The position numbers were made by a program, and so were the translations under genes. From Microbacterium azadirachtae (lineage in GTDB: Bacteria > Actinomycetota > Actinomycetes > Actinomycetales > Microbacteriaceae): a stretch of DNA of 64,000 nt. The notes under the pieces are model-generated. The model did not search any database. It was not told the origin of the DNA and saw nothing but the letters and a program-made list of their open reading frames with translations. Of this stretch, positions 28,571 through 38,177 are shown piece by piece. Within the stretch, counting starts at the first letter, position 1. Each line of letters begins with the position of its first letter. The stretch spans positions 62,001 to 126,000 of the forward strand of contig NZ_JYIX01000029.1 of NCBI RefSeq assembly GCF_000956505.1, in the 5' to 3' direction.

Positions 28571-28593
28571 CAGAAGGCAGCGCCGGCCCGAAC

Positions 28594-28986
28594 CTACCGG
28601 GTGATCGTGCGTCCGTCGGGGTCGCCGGGGCCGTGCGGACGCAGGCGTGCGGGGAGCGGCCACGCGAGGGCGTAGCGCTGCGTCGGCGGGCGTTGCATGT
28701 CGCCGAAGTCGTCGATCTTGACCGTGATCCGGCCCTCTCCCTCGGGCACGACCTCGACGATCTGCACCCGCAGCGGCCCCTCGGCCTCGCCCTCGAGGAC
28801 CCACGGATCCGCGAGCCACCGGATCCCGTGTTCCTCGAGCGCGGCCTCGGCATCGAGCCAGTCGATCTCGCCGGTGAGCTCGCGGCCGAGCACGTCGACG
28901 GCGAGCCAGTCGGCGCCTTCCGGCCGGATCCAGCCCAGGAGTTCGCCGTCCTCGCGGCGATGCGGGGTCCAGTCTGCGGGGATCAT
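28594..28986 (-). CDS. conserved hypothetical protein
   Basis: Small acidic protein of 130 residues beginning MIPADWTPHRREDGELLGWI. It has Trp-rich beta-strand segments and ends in RLRPHGPGDPDGRTITR. Its start and repeated Gly-Trp pattern look like a real actinobacterial protein, but I recognise no domain and can assign no function. It is between repeat-rich gaps on both sides. Confidence 0.6.
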   Translation of the reverse strand: MIPADWTPHRREDGELLGWIRPEGADWLAVDVLGRELTGEIDWLDAEAALEEHGIRWLADPWVLEGEAEGPLRVQIVEVVPEGEGRITVKIDDFGDMQRPPTQRYALAWPLPARLRPHGPGDPDGRTITR

Positions 28987-29014
28987 CCGGCGAGCTTAAC
29001 CGACGCCCCGCGGA

Positions 29015-29068
29015 CGTCCCTCGTCTCGCCCCGCTCGTCCCTCGTCTCGCTCCGCTCGCTCGGGAACC
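29015..29068. repeat. dispersed REP-like element, family 2, 1.7 tandem copies
   Basis: A full copy (29036-29068) follows a partial copy (29015-29037). The full copy differs at three positions from the copy inside the mannosidase gene (13069-13101). Confidence 0.6.
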
Positions 29069-29126
29069 GAAAGGGAACGCCCGCCCCGGCACAGGCCAGG
29101 GCGAGCGTCGCTTCACGCCAGGAGGG

Positions 29127-31094
29127 TCACCAGATCGTGACGCGCTCCTCGGGGGCGAGCCACAGCTTGTCCGACTCGGTCACGTCGAACGCCTCGTAGA
29201 AGGCGTCGATGTTGCGGAGGATCTGGTTGCAGCGGAACTCGTTGGGCGAGTGCGGGTCGATCGTGAGCAGGCGGATCGTCTCGGCCTCGCGGCTCTTCTG
29301 CTGCCACACCTGCGCCCACGACAGCAGCAGGCGCTGTACGCCGGTCAGGCCGTCGATGACGGGTGCCTCCGCACCGCCGAGAGCGATCTCGTACGCCTTC
29401 AGTGCGATGCCGAGGCCGCCGAGGTCGCCGATGTTCTCGCCGATCGTGAGGGCGCCGTTCACGTGGTGCTCGGCACTCAGCCCCTCCGGCACGAGCGCCT
29501 CGTATTGCGCGATGAGCGACGTGGTGCGCTTCTCGAACGCGGCGCGGTCATCGTCGGTCCACCAGTCCTGCAGCTTGCCGTCGCCGTCGTAGCGGCTGCC
29601 CTGGTCGTCGAAGCCGTGTCCGATCTCGTGACCGATGACGGATCCGATCCCGCCGTAGTTGGCCGCCGCATCGCGCCCTGCATCGAAGAACGGGTACTGC
29701 AGGATCGCCGCGGGGAACACGATCTCGTTCATGAGCGGGTTGTAGTACGCGTTCACCATCTGCGGAGGCATGAACCACTCGTCGCGGTCGATGGCCTTGC
29801 CCACCTTGCCGATCGTGCGGTCGTGCTCGAACCGCGCAGCGCGACCGGCGTTGCCGATGAGGTCGCCCGCGTCGACCGTCACGGTCGAGTAGTCGCGCCA
29901 CACCTTCGGGTGCCCGATCTTGGGCGTGAACGTGTCGAGCTTGGCGAGCGCCTTCTCCCGGGTCTCCGGACTCATCCACTCGAGCGTGGTGATCGACTGC
30001 CGGTAGGCCTCGAGCAGGTTGCCGATGAGCTCGCCCATCGCCTGCTCCGCGGCCGGCGGGTAGTGCCGCTCGACGTAGACCTTGCCGACCGCGTCGCCGA
30101 GCGCGCCCTCGACGAGCGAGACGCCGCGCTTCCAGCGCTCCCGGATCGTGGGGACGCCGGTGAGCTCGGTGCCGTAGAAGGAGAAGTTCTCCTGCACGAT
30201 GTCATCCGTGAGGTAGGCGGCGAGGCCGTGCACGACCTTGGCGCGCAGCCACGCCTTCCAGTCCTCCAGGCGCTCTGCGGTGAGCAGGGATCCGAGCCCC
30301 TCGAAGAAGCTCGGCTGGTAGACGACGGCCTCGGCGAAGGCGTCGGCTCCCGCGGGACCGGCGACCGCGTCGCGCCAGGAGGCGAGGTCGACGCCGACGA
30401 GCGTCTGGAACTCGTCCCAGCTCTTCAGGTTGTAGGTCTTGACCGCGTCGCGGCTCTCCACGTTGTCCCAGTGGTGCCCCGCGATGTCGTGCTCGAGCGC
30501 GAAGGCGCGGTCGGCCTGGCCTGCGGCGTCGGCGACACCGCCGAGGGTCAGGATCCGCTCGAGGTGCGCCCGGTAGGCCGCACGCGTGGCCTCGAAGCTG
30601 TCGAGGCGGTAGTAGCTCTCATCGGGCAGCGAGATTCCCGCCTGCACCACGAACGGCACATAGCGCTCCGGGTTGCCGGGGTCCGGTTCCACGAACACTC
30701 CGATGAGCGCCGCGAGGCCCTGACGGTCGAAGGATCCGATCGTCGCGAGGAACTCGTCGATCGTGGTGATCGCGTCGACCGCGGCGAGCGGCTCGGCCAG
30801 AGGGGCGGTGCCGAGCGCGGCGATGCGCTCGGTGTCCATGAAGCTCGTGAACAGGTCGCCGATCTTGCGCGCCTCCGTGCCGGGCTCCGCGTCCTGCGCC
30901 TCCTCGATGATCGCACGGACGTCCTTCTCAGACTGATCGGCGAGGAGGTGGAAGGATCCCCAGCGCGCCTTGTCGGCAGGGATCTCGGTCGTGGAGAGGA
31001 ACGTGTGGTTCACGTGCCGGTAGAGGTCGTCCTGAGGGCGGATCGCGGGGTCGAAGTCGCCGATGGCGAGGCCGGAGGGAAGAACGTCGGTCAT
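29127..31094 (-). CDS. M13-family zinc metallopeptidase (neprilysin/PepO type)
   Basis: Peptidase of 655 residues that cleaves oligopeptides. The zinc site is VIGHEIGHGFDDQGSRYDGD near residue 489, with the third ligand Glu in TIGENIGDLGG. NAYYNPLMNEIVFPAAILQ, the substrate-binding motif of the family, precedes it, and the C-terminal HSPNEFRCNQ and VTIW are typical. No signal peptide or membrane anchor is seen, so it is probably cytoplasmic like PepO. Stands alone. Confidence 0.95.
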   Translation of the reverse strand: MTDVLPSGLAIGDFDPAIRPQDDLYRHVNHTFLSTTEIPADKARWGSFHLLADQSEKDVRAIIEEAQDAEPGTEARKIGDLFTSFMDTERIAALGTAPLAEPLAAVDAITTIDEFLATIGSFDRQGLAALIGVFVEPDPGNPERYVPFVVQAGISLPDESYYRLDSFEATRAAYRAHLERILTLGGVADAAGQADRAFALEHDIAGHHWDNVESRDAVKTYNLKSWDEFQTLVGVDLASWRDAVAGPAGADAFAEAVVYQPSFFEGLGSLLTAERLEDWKAWLRAKVVHGLAAYLTDDIVQENFSFYGTELTGVPTIRERWKRGVSLVEGALGDAVGKVYVERHYPPAAEQAMGELIGNLLEAYRQSITTLEWMSPETREKALAKLDTFTPKIGHPKVWRDYSTVTVDAGDLIGNAGRAARFEHDRTIGKVGKAIDRDEWFMPPQMVNAYYNPLMNEIVFPAAILQYPFFDAGRDAAANYGGIGSVIGHEIGHGFDDQGSRYDGDGKLQDWWTDDDRAAFEKRTTSLIAQYEALVPEGLSAEHHVNGALTIGENIGDLGGLGIALKAYEIALGGAEAPVIDGLTGVQRLLLSWAQVWQQKSREAETIRLLTIDPHSPNEFRCNQILRNIDAFYEAFDVTESDKLWLAPEERVTIW

Positions 31095-31184
31095 GAGGCC
31101 CAGCCTATGCGCCGGGACCGACGGACTCGCCGATCCGGCGCAGGATCAGGAGCAGGAGGCAGGAGCCAAGACCACAAGAACCGC

Positions 31185-31613
31185 TCAGGCCTCCAGGAGC
31201 GCCTTGGCCTTGTCGAGCGCGGCCATCTCGCCGTCCATGCTCTTCTGCACCGGCCCGCCCATCAGCAGCTTCTTCAGCCCGCCCAGCTCGACGGACAGCG
31301 TGAATGCGACACGCGTGCCCCGCTCGGTCTCGTCGAACGCGTAGCTGCCGACCGGACGCACAGGGCCGGCGATCGTCGCGAACGCGTAGCGATGCGGCGC
31401 GGCGTACTCCGTGATGCGAATGTCGGCGTCGATCGACCGTCCGCCGGGGCCCGCGACCACCTGGTGCACGGTCGTCCCGACGCCGGGGGCGCCCTGCGCC
31501 TGCATCTCCTTGACGCCCGCTCGCCAGGTCGGATCCTTGCTCGGATCGGTGAAGAACGCGAAGACGGTCTCGATGGGTGCGGCGATCTCGATCGTCCGGG
31601 ATGCGGTGGGCAT
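31185..31613 (-). CDS. SRPBCC-family protein (START/Bet v1-like fold)
   Basis: Protein of 142 residues with the AHSA1/polyketide-cyclase-type opening TIEIAAPIETVFAFFTDPSK and the central VHQVVAGPGGRSIDADIRIT. It probably binds a hydrophobic ligand. Start at ATG 31613. It follows the M13 peptidase on the same strand after 90 bp, and is divergent from pilB. Function unknown. Confidence 0.75.
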   Translation of the reverse strand: MPTASRTIEIAAPIETVFAFFTDPSKDPTWRAGVKEMQAQGAPGVGTTVHQVVAGPGGRSIDADIRITEYAAPHRYAFATIAGPVRPVGSYAFDETERGTRVAFTLSVELGGLKKLLMGGPVQKSMDGEMAALDKAKALLEA

Positions 31614-31795
31614 GAGCCCAGTATCCCGCCCGGATCGGTCGCGGTACAGGGCCGGGACGAGGGGATCCGAAAGGGCGTCGACGCGCTCCCGCGGACGCAC
31701 CGTGTCGACCGGAATATCGACACTGCCGCGAAGGGCCGCGCAGTCCTAGGATGAGCACAGGAGCGGCGTGTGGGGCGCCGCGGGATGGGGATCCC

Positions 31796-33463
31796 ATGCG
31801 CGGCCTGGGGCAGATGCTCGTGCTGACCGGCGCTGCGCGCGCCGATGAGATGACCTCCGCGGTCTCGGCGGTCGGCGACGGCGACGCACTGCCGGAGTAC
31901 CTGCTCCGGCATGGCCTCGTGAACGAGACGCAGCTGGCGGAGGCGGTGTCGGTCGCGACCGGCACGCCCTATGTGGATCTCTCCTCGTATCCGCTGGATC
32001 CCGAGGTCATCTCGCTCGTGCCCGGCGTGATGTGCCGGCGCTACCGCCTGTTGCCGCTGCGGCAGTACCGCGATCAGCTGACGGTCGCGATGCTGGATCC
32101 GACCGACATCATCGCCCTCGACGACGTCGCGAGCATCACGGACCTTCGAGTGAGCCCTGTCGTGGTCACCGCGGAGGCGCTGAACCAGGCGTTCGAGCGC
32201 TTCCTGCGCTCGGACGAGGAGCTCACCGACCTGTCCGAGCAGATCGGCGAGGCATCGACCTCCGCGCACATCGTCTTCACCGAGCATCTCGACGATCAGG
32301 ACGCGGATGCGCCCGTGGTGCGTTTCGTGAACCTGCTCATCACGCAGGCGATCAACGACCGTGCGAGCGACATCCACATCGAGCCGGGCGAACACCGGCT
32401 CACGGTGCGGTTCCGCATCGACGGCGTGCTGCACGAGATGCAGCGCGCGGACCGCAGCATCCAGGACGGCGTCATCTCGCGGCTGAAGATCATGTCCTCG
32501 ATCGACATCGCCGAGAAGCGGGTGCCGCAGGACGGGCGCATCTCGGTGCTGCACGAGGGGCGCAGCGTGGACCTCCGCGTGGCGACCCTGCCGACGGTGT
32601 GGGGCGAGAAGATCGTGATGCGCATCCTCGACAACAGCGGGCAGGTCATGCTGATGTCGGACCTGCTGTTCTCCGAGCGCAACGCGGAGCGCTTCACGCA
32701 GGCGATCTCCCGCCCGCACGGCATGGTGCTGGTGACCGGCCCGACCGGATCCGGCAAGTCCACGACGCTCTACACGGCGCTGCGGGCCGTCGCGAATCCG
32801 CGCGTGAACGTGATCACCGTCGAGGATCCCGTCGAGTACCGGATCCCGGACATCAACCAGATCCAGGTCAACCCGCGGGCAGGCCTCACGTTCGCGACCG
32901 CGCTGCGGTCGATCCTGCGGGCGGATCCGGATGTCGTGCTGGTGGGCGAGATCCGTGACCGCGAGACCGCGGCGATCTCCATCGAGGCGGCATTGACCGG
33001 GCACCTCGTGCTCTCGACCCTGCACACCAACGATGCCCCGAGCGCGCTCACCCGGCTCGTCGAGATCGGCACCGAGCCGTTCCTCGTGGCGACGGCGCTG
33101 AGCGCGGTGATCGCGCAGCGGCTGGCACGGCGGCTCTGCATCAAGTGCCGTCAGCCGATCGACGACGACGGCGCGATGCTCGAGGCCGTCGGCATGCCGG
33201 TCGATCTCATCGACGGCGCCACCGTGCACCGCGCGGTGGGCTGTGCGGCCTGCTCGAGCACGGGCTACCGCGGCCGGGTCGCACTGCACGAGGCGATGGA
33301 GATCACCGACCGCATCGAGCAGGCGCTCGTCGGGCGCGCGACGGGCGGCGAGCTGCGCGAGATCGCCCTCGACCAGGGGATGATCCCGCTGCGCGACGAC
33401 GGCTGGGCCAAGGTGGCGCAGGGCATCACGACGATCGAAGAGGTGCTGCGGGTCTCGGTGTAA
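31796..33463 (+). CDS. pilB: type IV pilus assembly ATPase PilB/GspE
   Basis: Hexameric ATPase that powers pilus extension, 555 residues from ATG 31796. An N-terminal GspE-N domain (residues 1-130) precedes the NTPase domain with Walker A GPTGSGKST at residues 315-323, the Asp box VITVEDPVEYR, Walker B DPDVVLVGEIRD and the His box LSTLHTND. A zinc-binding pair, CIKC and CAAC, lies near the C-terminus. ATG 31751 is in frame but overlaps a TAGGAT -10-like box (31747-31752), so I favour 31796. It lies apart from and convergent to the rest of the pilus cluster. Confidence 0.9.
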   Translation: MRGLGQMLVLTGAARADEMTSAVSAVGDGDALPEYLLRHGLVNETQLAEAVSVATGTPYVDLSSYPLDPEVISLVPGVMCRRYRLLPLRQYRDQLTVAMLDPTDIIALDDVASITDLRVSPVVVTAEALNQAFERFLRSDEELTDLSEQIGEASTSAHIVFTEHLDDQDADAPVVRFVNLLITQAINDRASDIHIEPGEHRLTVRFRIDGVLHEMQRADRSIQDGVISRLKIMSSIDIAEKRVPQDGRISVLHEGRSVDLRVATLPTVWGEKIVMRILDNSGQVMLMSDLLFSERNAERFTQAISRPHGMVLVTGPTGSGKSTTLYTALRAVANPRVNVITVEDPVEYRIPDINQIQVNPRAGLTFATALRSILRADPDVVLVGEIRDRETAAISIEAALTGHLVLSTLHTNDAPSALTRLVEIGTEPFLVATALSAVIAQRLARRLCIKCRQPIDDDGAMLEAVGMPVDLIDGATVHRAVGCAACSSTGYRGRVALHEAMEITDRIEQALVGRATGGELREIALDQGMIPLRDDGWAKVAQGITTIEEVLRVSV

Positions 33464-33496
33464 AAGAAAGACCCGCCCTCACATGGAGAGGCGGGT
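33462..33496 (-). terminator. rho-independent terminator for the minus strand
   Basis: ACCCGCC (33471-33477) and GGCGGGT (33490-33496) form a 7-bp stem with a 12-nt loop. Read on the minus strand it is followed by TCTTTCTTTT. It would stop transcripts arriving from the NYN gene and the pilus genes; on the plus strand it sits just after the pilB stop. Confidence 0.7.
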
Positions 33497-33534
33497 TGGT
33501 GACTCGAGACTAGCACACGGCGATCTTCCCCGGC

Positions 33535-34260
33535 TCACCATCCGCGGGGCTTGTGGATTCCGTCGACCAGGTCCGGCAGCTGGCATTGCCGCAGATCCGA
33601 GATGTCCAGCCGACGCCACCAATGGCGTCCTACCCCGTCGTCCGGATGCCCCTTCAAGGCACCCGCCAGAGGCTTCTTTCCTGGGTTGATGATGCCCATC
33701 GGCACGTGTTCACGCGCGATCCGAATGGGTAGCGCAAGGTCGGAGTCGTTCGAGATGACGATCGCCGCCTCCACTCGCTTCTGCAGAACGTCTGCGAGCA
33801 GGTGCGTCGCGACGTTGACGTCGGATCCCTTCTCCTCGCGCTTCCGCACTGTTGCAAGCAGCGCGCCGTCCTGGGATCGCCGAACGCGCAGACGTGATGA
33901 CCAGCTGAGCTGCGCGCCGGGGTCGCGCATCACTGTCGGTGCGCGAGTACCGGCCTTCTCCGCGGTCATGACCGACTCGGCTGACCACGAGGCGTAGTAG
34001 CCCTCTTCGATCACATCCACCGAGCCGCTGGCCTTCAGCGCTTTGAGGTAGAAATCCTGTCGAGAGGTCTGCCCGGGATCGTCCGGATCATTGACTCGGG
34101 CCGTGCAGTAGACCACCCGCTCCACTGTTGCCCCCTGCCAGGATGCGTAGCGGGTCGCCAAGGCGCGAAGGTCGATCCATTTCCAGCCCGCCCGACCGCC
34201 CAGCTGGGCGTGCCCGCCGTAGTACAGGTTGAACCCGTCGACATACACCCCGACCCTCAT
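33535..34260 (-). CDS. NYN/PIN-like domain protein (LabA/DUF88 type)
   Basis: Protein of 241 residues with a PIN-like nuclease fold. Acidic residues typical of the NYN active site are in [14 protein letters not shown] at the start and in [35 protein letters not shown] is also a hallmark. It is a probable RNase; targets unknown. Start at ATG 34260, the last of several closely spaced starts. It is downstream of pilC on the same strand with a REP-like repeat (34328-34347) in the gap, and is followed by a terminator. Confidence 0.85.
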   Translation of the reverse strand: MRVGVYVDGFNLYYGGHAQLGGRAGWKWIDLRALATRYASWQGATVERVVYCTARVNDPDDPGQTSRQDFYLKALKASGSVDVIEEGYYASWSAESVMTAEKAGTRAPTVMRDPGAQLSWSSRLRVRRSQDGALLATVRKREEKGSDVNVATHLLADVLQKRVEAAIVISNDSDLALPIRIAREHVPMGIINPGKKPLAGALKGHPDDGVGRHWWRRLDISDLRQCQLPDLVDGIHKPRGW

Positions 34261-34327
34261 GGCCACCACCGTAGCGCCGGGATGCGGCCAACAACGGGCC
34301 TGTGGAGAAGACCGATCCTCGTCCTCG

Positions 34328-34347
34328 GCCCTTCGACGAGCTCAGGG
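34328..34347. repeat. dispersed REP-like element, family 1, copy 2
   Basis: GCCCTTCGACGAGCTCAGGG differs from copy 1 (1824-1843) at two positions. It lies between pilC and the NYN gene. Confidence 0.6.
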
Positions 34348-34361
34348 ACCGATCACCCGAT

Positions 34362-35600
34362 TCAGTGCTGCTTCGCGAGGTCGCCGTACAGCGTGAAGAT
34401 CGGCAGGTAGAGCGAGATCACCATGCCGCCGATGACCACGCCGAGCCCGACGATCAGCACCGGCTCGATGAGGGAGGACAGCTGTTCCGTGGCGGTCTCG
34501 ACCTCGTCCTCGTAGAAGTCGGCGATGCTGCCGAGCATCTCGGCGAGCGTGCCTGACTCCTCGCCGACCGCGACCATCTGCGACACCATCGCCGGGAACA
34601 CCTCGGCCGCGGCCAGCGGCGCGGCGAACGAGCGCCCGCTGCGGATCGACTCCTGGATGTCGCGCACCGTCTGCTCGATCTTCCAGTTGTTCGACGCCTG
34701 CCCGACGATCGAGAGCGCCTGGATGATCGGTACGCCGGCGTCGAGCATCATCGACAGGTTCCGGGTGAAGCGCGCGACGGCCATCTTCGTCAGCAGCTTG
34801 CCGAAGATCGGCAGCTTCAGCAGGAAGGGATCCACCACCTTGCGGTACGCGTCGGTGTACCGGTTGCGCGCCCACCAGATCCACAGCGCGATCAGCAGCA
34901 CGGCGACCGCCGGCGCGATCCATCGCATGTTCTCCGAGACCGTGACCAGGATCTGGGTCGGCAGCGGCAGGCTCGTCCCGAGTCCTGCGAACATGTTCTT
35001 GAACACCGGGACGACGAAGATCAGCATCGAGGTGACGCCGAGGATCGCGATGATCAGCACCACGAGCGGGTACGTCGTGGCGGAGCGGATCTTCGCGTGC
35101 AGGTCGGACTGCCGTTGGTAGGTCTCGGCGATCGAGGTCAGCGCCTTGCCGAGGAAGCCGCCGGCCTCGCCGACGCGGATGATCGACACCATGAGCGGCG
35201 GGAACACCTGCGGGTGCCGTCCCATCGACGCGGACAGGGAGGATCCGGACTCCACGTCGGTCTGGACGATGACGAGCACCTGCTGCAGCTTCTTGTCATC
35301 GGCCTGCTCCGCCAGCACGGTGAGGGTGCGCAGCAGCGGCAGACCGGCGTTGATGAGCGCCGCCATCTGCCGGGAGAAGATCGCGAGGGTCTTCGCCGAG
35401 ACCCCTTTGCGCAGGGACGGCAGCGAGATCTCGCGATGCAGACCCGTCTTCGCGACCGGCGCGACGCGCAGCGGCGTGAGGCCCTGCGCGCGGAGCTTGG
35501 CCGCGACCGCGCTGTCGCTCGACGCGTCCATCGTGCCCTTGACGGTCTGCGCGCCGGCGGCGTCGAGCGCCTGGTATTCGTACTCCTGCACTCCGGCCAT
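34362..35600 (-). CDS. pilC: type IV pilus inner-membrane platform protein PilC/GspF
   Basis: Platform protein of 412 residues with two T2SF domains (FSRQMAALINAGLPLLRTLT and FTRNLSMMLDAGVPIIQALS), each followed by GEAGG or GEESG. It has three membrane spans, two central and one at the C-terminus. A short N-terminal YEYQALDAAG region is typical. It coordinates the extension and retraction ATPases with pilin assembly. ATG 35600 overlaps the pilT stop by one base (TGATG). It is the last pilus gene of the minus-strand run. Confidence 0.94.
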   Translation of the reverse strand: MAGVQEYEYQALDAAGAQTVKGTMDASSDSAVAAKLRAQGLTPLRVAPVAKTGLHREISLPSLRKGVSAKTLAIFSRQMAALINAGLPLLRTLTVLAEQADDKKLQQVLVIVQTDVESGSSLSASMGRHPQVFPPLMVSIIRVGEAGGFLGKALTSIAETYQRQSDLHAKIRSATTYPLVVLIIAILGVTSMLIFVVPVFKNMFAGLGTSLPLPTQILVTVSENMRWIAPAVAVLLIALWIWWARNRYTDAYRKVVDPFLLKLPIFGKLLTKMAVARFTRNLSMMLDAGVPIIQALSIVGQASNNWKIEQTVRDIQESIRSGRSFAAPLAAAEVFPAMVSQMVAVGEESGTLAEMLGSIADFYEDEVETATEQLSSLIEPVLIVGLGVVIGGMVISLYLPIFTLYGDLAKQH

Positions 35601-36739
35601 CAGGATCCCCATTCCTCGAGCTGCCGGCCGGCGGCGAACGTCGACCACGATTCCGCGTCCAGATCCGCGGGCTTCACGTGCACGCCGTCGATCGACTTCG
35701 GATCCACGGCGAAGGTGCGCGCGACGTGCGCGGCGATCACGCCGTCGCCCACGAGGCGGCGCAGATCCTGGTCGAGCGTGTGCATGCCGACGGATTGGCT
35801 CGACTGCATCGTGGAGTACAGCTGCGACACCTGCCCCTCCCGGATCAGGTTCGCCACCGCCGGGGTGTTGATCAGCACCTCGGTCGCGATCGTGCGCCCC
35901 ACCGTCTGGGCGCGAGGGAGCAGCGTCTGGCTGATGACGCCCTGCAGGGTGTCGCCGAGCTGGGTGCGGATCTGATGCTGCTGATCGGCGGGGAACACGT
36001 CGACGATGCGGTTGACCGACTTCGCCGCGCCCTGCGTGTGCAGCGTGGAGAGCACGAGATGGCCGGTCTCCGCGGCCGACAGCGCGGTCGAGATCGATTC
36101 GGGGTCGCGCAGCTCGCCGACGAGGATCACGTCGGGATCCTGCCGCAGCACGCGTCGCAGCGCCTCGGCGAAGGAGACGGTATCTGATCCGACCTCGCGC
36201 TGGTGGATGAGGGCCCGTCGGCTGGTGTGGTGGAACTCGATCGGATCCTCGATCGTCACGACGTGCACGGGACGGGTCGCGTTGATGATGTCGACCATGG
36301 CCGTGAGCGTCGTCGACTTCCCGGATCCGGTCGGTCCCGTGAGCAGCACGAGCCCGCGCGGGCGCAGGGCCAGGTCGTACGCGATCGCCGGGGCGCCGAG
36401 ATCCTCGAGGCTGAACACGCGGTCGGGGATGAAGCGCAGCGCCATCGCGATCTCGCCGAGCTGGCGGAAGACGTTCACCCGGAACCGCCCGATCTCGTCC
36501 ACGGCGTGGGCCAGGTCGACCTCGTGGTGAGTGGCGAACTCCTCCCGCTGCGCGGGCGTCATCAGGTCGTACGCGGCCTGCTCGACCCAGTCGGCACTCA
36601 GCGCCTGCTCGTGCCGCGGCACGAGCACGAGGTCGCCGTCGACGCGCATGAGCGGCGCGGCCCCCGCGGTGACATGCACGTCGCTCGCCCCGGCGCGGGC
36701 GCCGATCGCGAGGATGCGCGTGAGCTCCGCGGCGCTCAT
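35600..36739 (-). CDS. pilT: type IV pilus retraction ATPase PilT
   Basis: ATPase of 379 residues that depolymerises pili and drives twitching. Walker A GPTGSGKST is at residues 135-143, the Asp box HVVTIEDPIEF, Walker B DPDVILVGELRD and the His box LSTLHTQGA. The PilT-specific AIRNLIRE motif appears as AVANLIREGQ. Presence of PilT argues that these pili retract. It overlaps the PilO-like gene by 4 bp and pilC by 1 bp. Confidence 0.94.
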   Translation of the reverse strand: MSAAELTRILAIGARAGASDVHVTAGAAPLMRVDGDLVLVPRHEQALSADWVEQAAYDLMTPAQREEFATHHEVDLAHAVDEIGRFRVNVFRQLGEIAMALRFIPDRVFSLEDLGAPAIAYDLALRPRGLVLLTGPTGSGKSTTLTAMVDIINATRPVHVVTIEDPIEFHHTSRRALIHQREVGSDTVSFAEALRRVLRQDPDVILVGELRDPESISTALSAAETGHLVLSTLHTQGAAKSVNRIVDVFPADQQHQIRTQLGDTLQGVISQTLLPRAQTVGRTIATEVLINTPAVANLIREGQVSQLYSTMQSSQSVGMHTLDQDLRRLVGDGVIAAHVARTFAVDPKSIDGVHVKPADLDAESWSTFAAGRQLEEWGS

Positions 36740-37500
36740 TTCGAGGCTCCTGCGGTCGGGGCCGCTGCGTCGGCGCTGAAGAAGGCGAGCACATCCAGAT
36801 TCACGACGAAGCTCCCGTCGCTGCCCGTGACCTCGACCTTGTCGACCCCGAGCAACCGGCCGGATCCGCGCAGTCCGTCCAGGAACGACTGCACCGCGGT
36901 CATGTCCGACGCGCTCGCGACGACCGTGATCGGGATCTGCTGGCGGCTGCCCCCGACCGGAGCCGACGCGGGGGACGCGCCGGCTCCGGCGATCTTCGAT
37001 GTCTGAGCCGCACTGCTGCTGGCCTGCGCCGCCGTGCTGTTCGCCGCCCCCACCGGATCCGATGCGCTCGTCGGCTGAGGAGTCGGCTGGGCGGCCGGCG
37101 GGGTCTTCTTCGCGGCGGCTGCGGCCTCGGGGCCGGCCGGGATCGGCGAGGTGCGTGCGACGTAGGCCGCGAGGTCACCGCGGGTGATGCTGGTGATGAC
37201 CACGCCGGCAGTCTGGGCCGAACCCGAGATGACGTCGAACGCCTGGTCGAGGTCAGGCGCCGCGGCGATCTGCGCGCGTAGGTCGGAGACCGCCGCGTCG
37301 ATCTCGTCCTTGCGCGCCTTCTGCTTCTGCAGGTCGGAAATCTGCTTCTCGTAGGCCTTGTTCGTCGTCCCGGCCTGTGCGGTGTCGCCGAGCGCGGTGA
37401 ACGACTGCCCGAGCAGCGGCAGCACACCGAAGACCACGGCGAGCGCCACGATGGCGATCGAGACGATCGCGCCGATGAGTGTGATCAGGGACTTCGTCAT
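36736..37500 (-). CDS. pilO: PilO-like pilus alignment-complex protein
   Basis: Protein of 254 residues with one N-terminal membrane helix (ITLIGAIVSIAIVALAVVFG), a coiled coil (YEKQISDLQKQKARKDEIDA), then a ferredoxin-like periplasm-facing domain interrupted by a Pro/Ala/Ser-rich linker (about residues 125-190). The C-terminal SDMTAVQSFLDGLRGSGRLL is typical of PilO. It overlaps pilN by 4 bp and pilT by 4 bp. Assignment rests on layout and gene order. Confidence 0.8.
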   Translation of the reverse strand: MTKSLITLIGAIVSIAIVALAVVFGVLPLLGQSFTALGDTAQAGTTNKAYEKQISDLQKQKARKDEIDAAVSDLRAQIAAAPDLDQAFDVISGSAQTAGVVITSITRGDLAAYVARTSPIPAGPEAAAAAKKTPPAAQPTPQPTSASDPVGAANSTAAQASSSAAQTSKIAGAGASPASAPVGGSRQQIPITVVASASDMTAVQSFLDGLRGSGRLLGVDKVEVTGSDGSFVVNLDVLAFFSADAAAPTAGASK

Positions 37501-38177
37501 CTCGTCGCCTCCTCGGCGAAGCGGCCCGAGTAGACCGTCTGGTCGAAGGTGATGTCGATCTTGTAGGTGAACCGGCCCACGGCGGATGCGCCGCTCGTGG
37601 TCGCGTTGGCATCGGCGGAAAGGATGCCGTCGACCCCGCGCAGGGAGCGCACGTACGAACCCAGATCCACCGCCGTCGGACTGTCGATCGTGAGCGTCCC
37701 GGTGAGCCCGACGGCCTTCTTCGCCGCGCTCGCCGTCTTCGCTGCATCTGTTCCGCTCGTCGACGCGGCGGGCGGAGCCCCTGGCGTCAGTGCGAAGCCG
37801 ATGAGCGACGCGCCTGGGGGCAGGGAGTCGCGGACCTTGTCGAGTATCCCGCTCCACGCGAAGTCGGAACCCATGGCCTCGGCTCGAAAGCTCTGCAGTT
37901 CACTCTCGGTCGCCAGCGCCTTGCTCACGTCGGAGAGCTCGGCGATCTGGCCGATCAGCTGCTGCGAACGGTCCTGCTCCGCGGACAGCCGCTGCTGCGC
38001 GAAGAGGTTCCAGACGAACGCCCCGCCGATCAGCACCGCCGCGAGCAGGACGGCGAGCAGGCAGATCCGCACCCAGACGGCGGAGAGGGCTTCACGCTCC
38101 CTGCGCTCGATCTCGGACCGGGGCAGCAGGTCGACCCGTGGCACCCCGCCGGGCGCGGCGGTCACGATGCGTGCCAT
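37497..38177 (-). CDS. pilN: PilN-like pilus alignment-complex protein
   Basis: Protein of 226 residues. A short cytoplasmic N-terminus with VDLLPRSEIERRERE, the PilM-binding motif of PilN proteins, is followed by one membrane helix (ICLLAVLLAAVLIGGAFVW), a coiled coil and a small C-terminal domain containing LTGTLTIDSPTAVDLGSYV. ATG 38177 overlaps the pilM stop by one base. Confidence 0.85.
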   Translation of the reverse strand: MARIVTAAPGGVPRVDLLPRSEIERREREALSAVWVRICLLAVLLAAVLIGGAFVWNLFAQQRLSAEQDRSQQLIGQIAELSDVSKALATESELQSFRAEAMGSDFAWSGILDKVRDSLPPGASLIGFALTPGAPPAASTSGTDAAKTASAAKKAVGLTGTLTIDSPTAVDLGSYVRSLRGVDGILSADANATTSGASAVGRFTYKIDITFDQTVYSGRFAEEATR

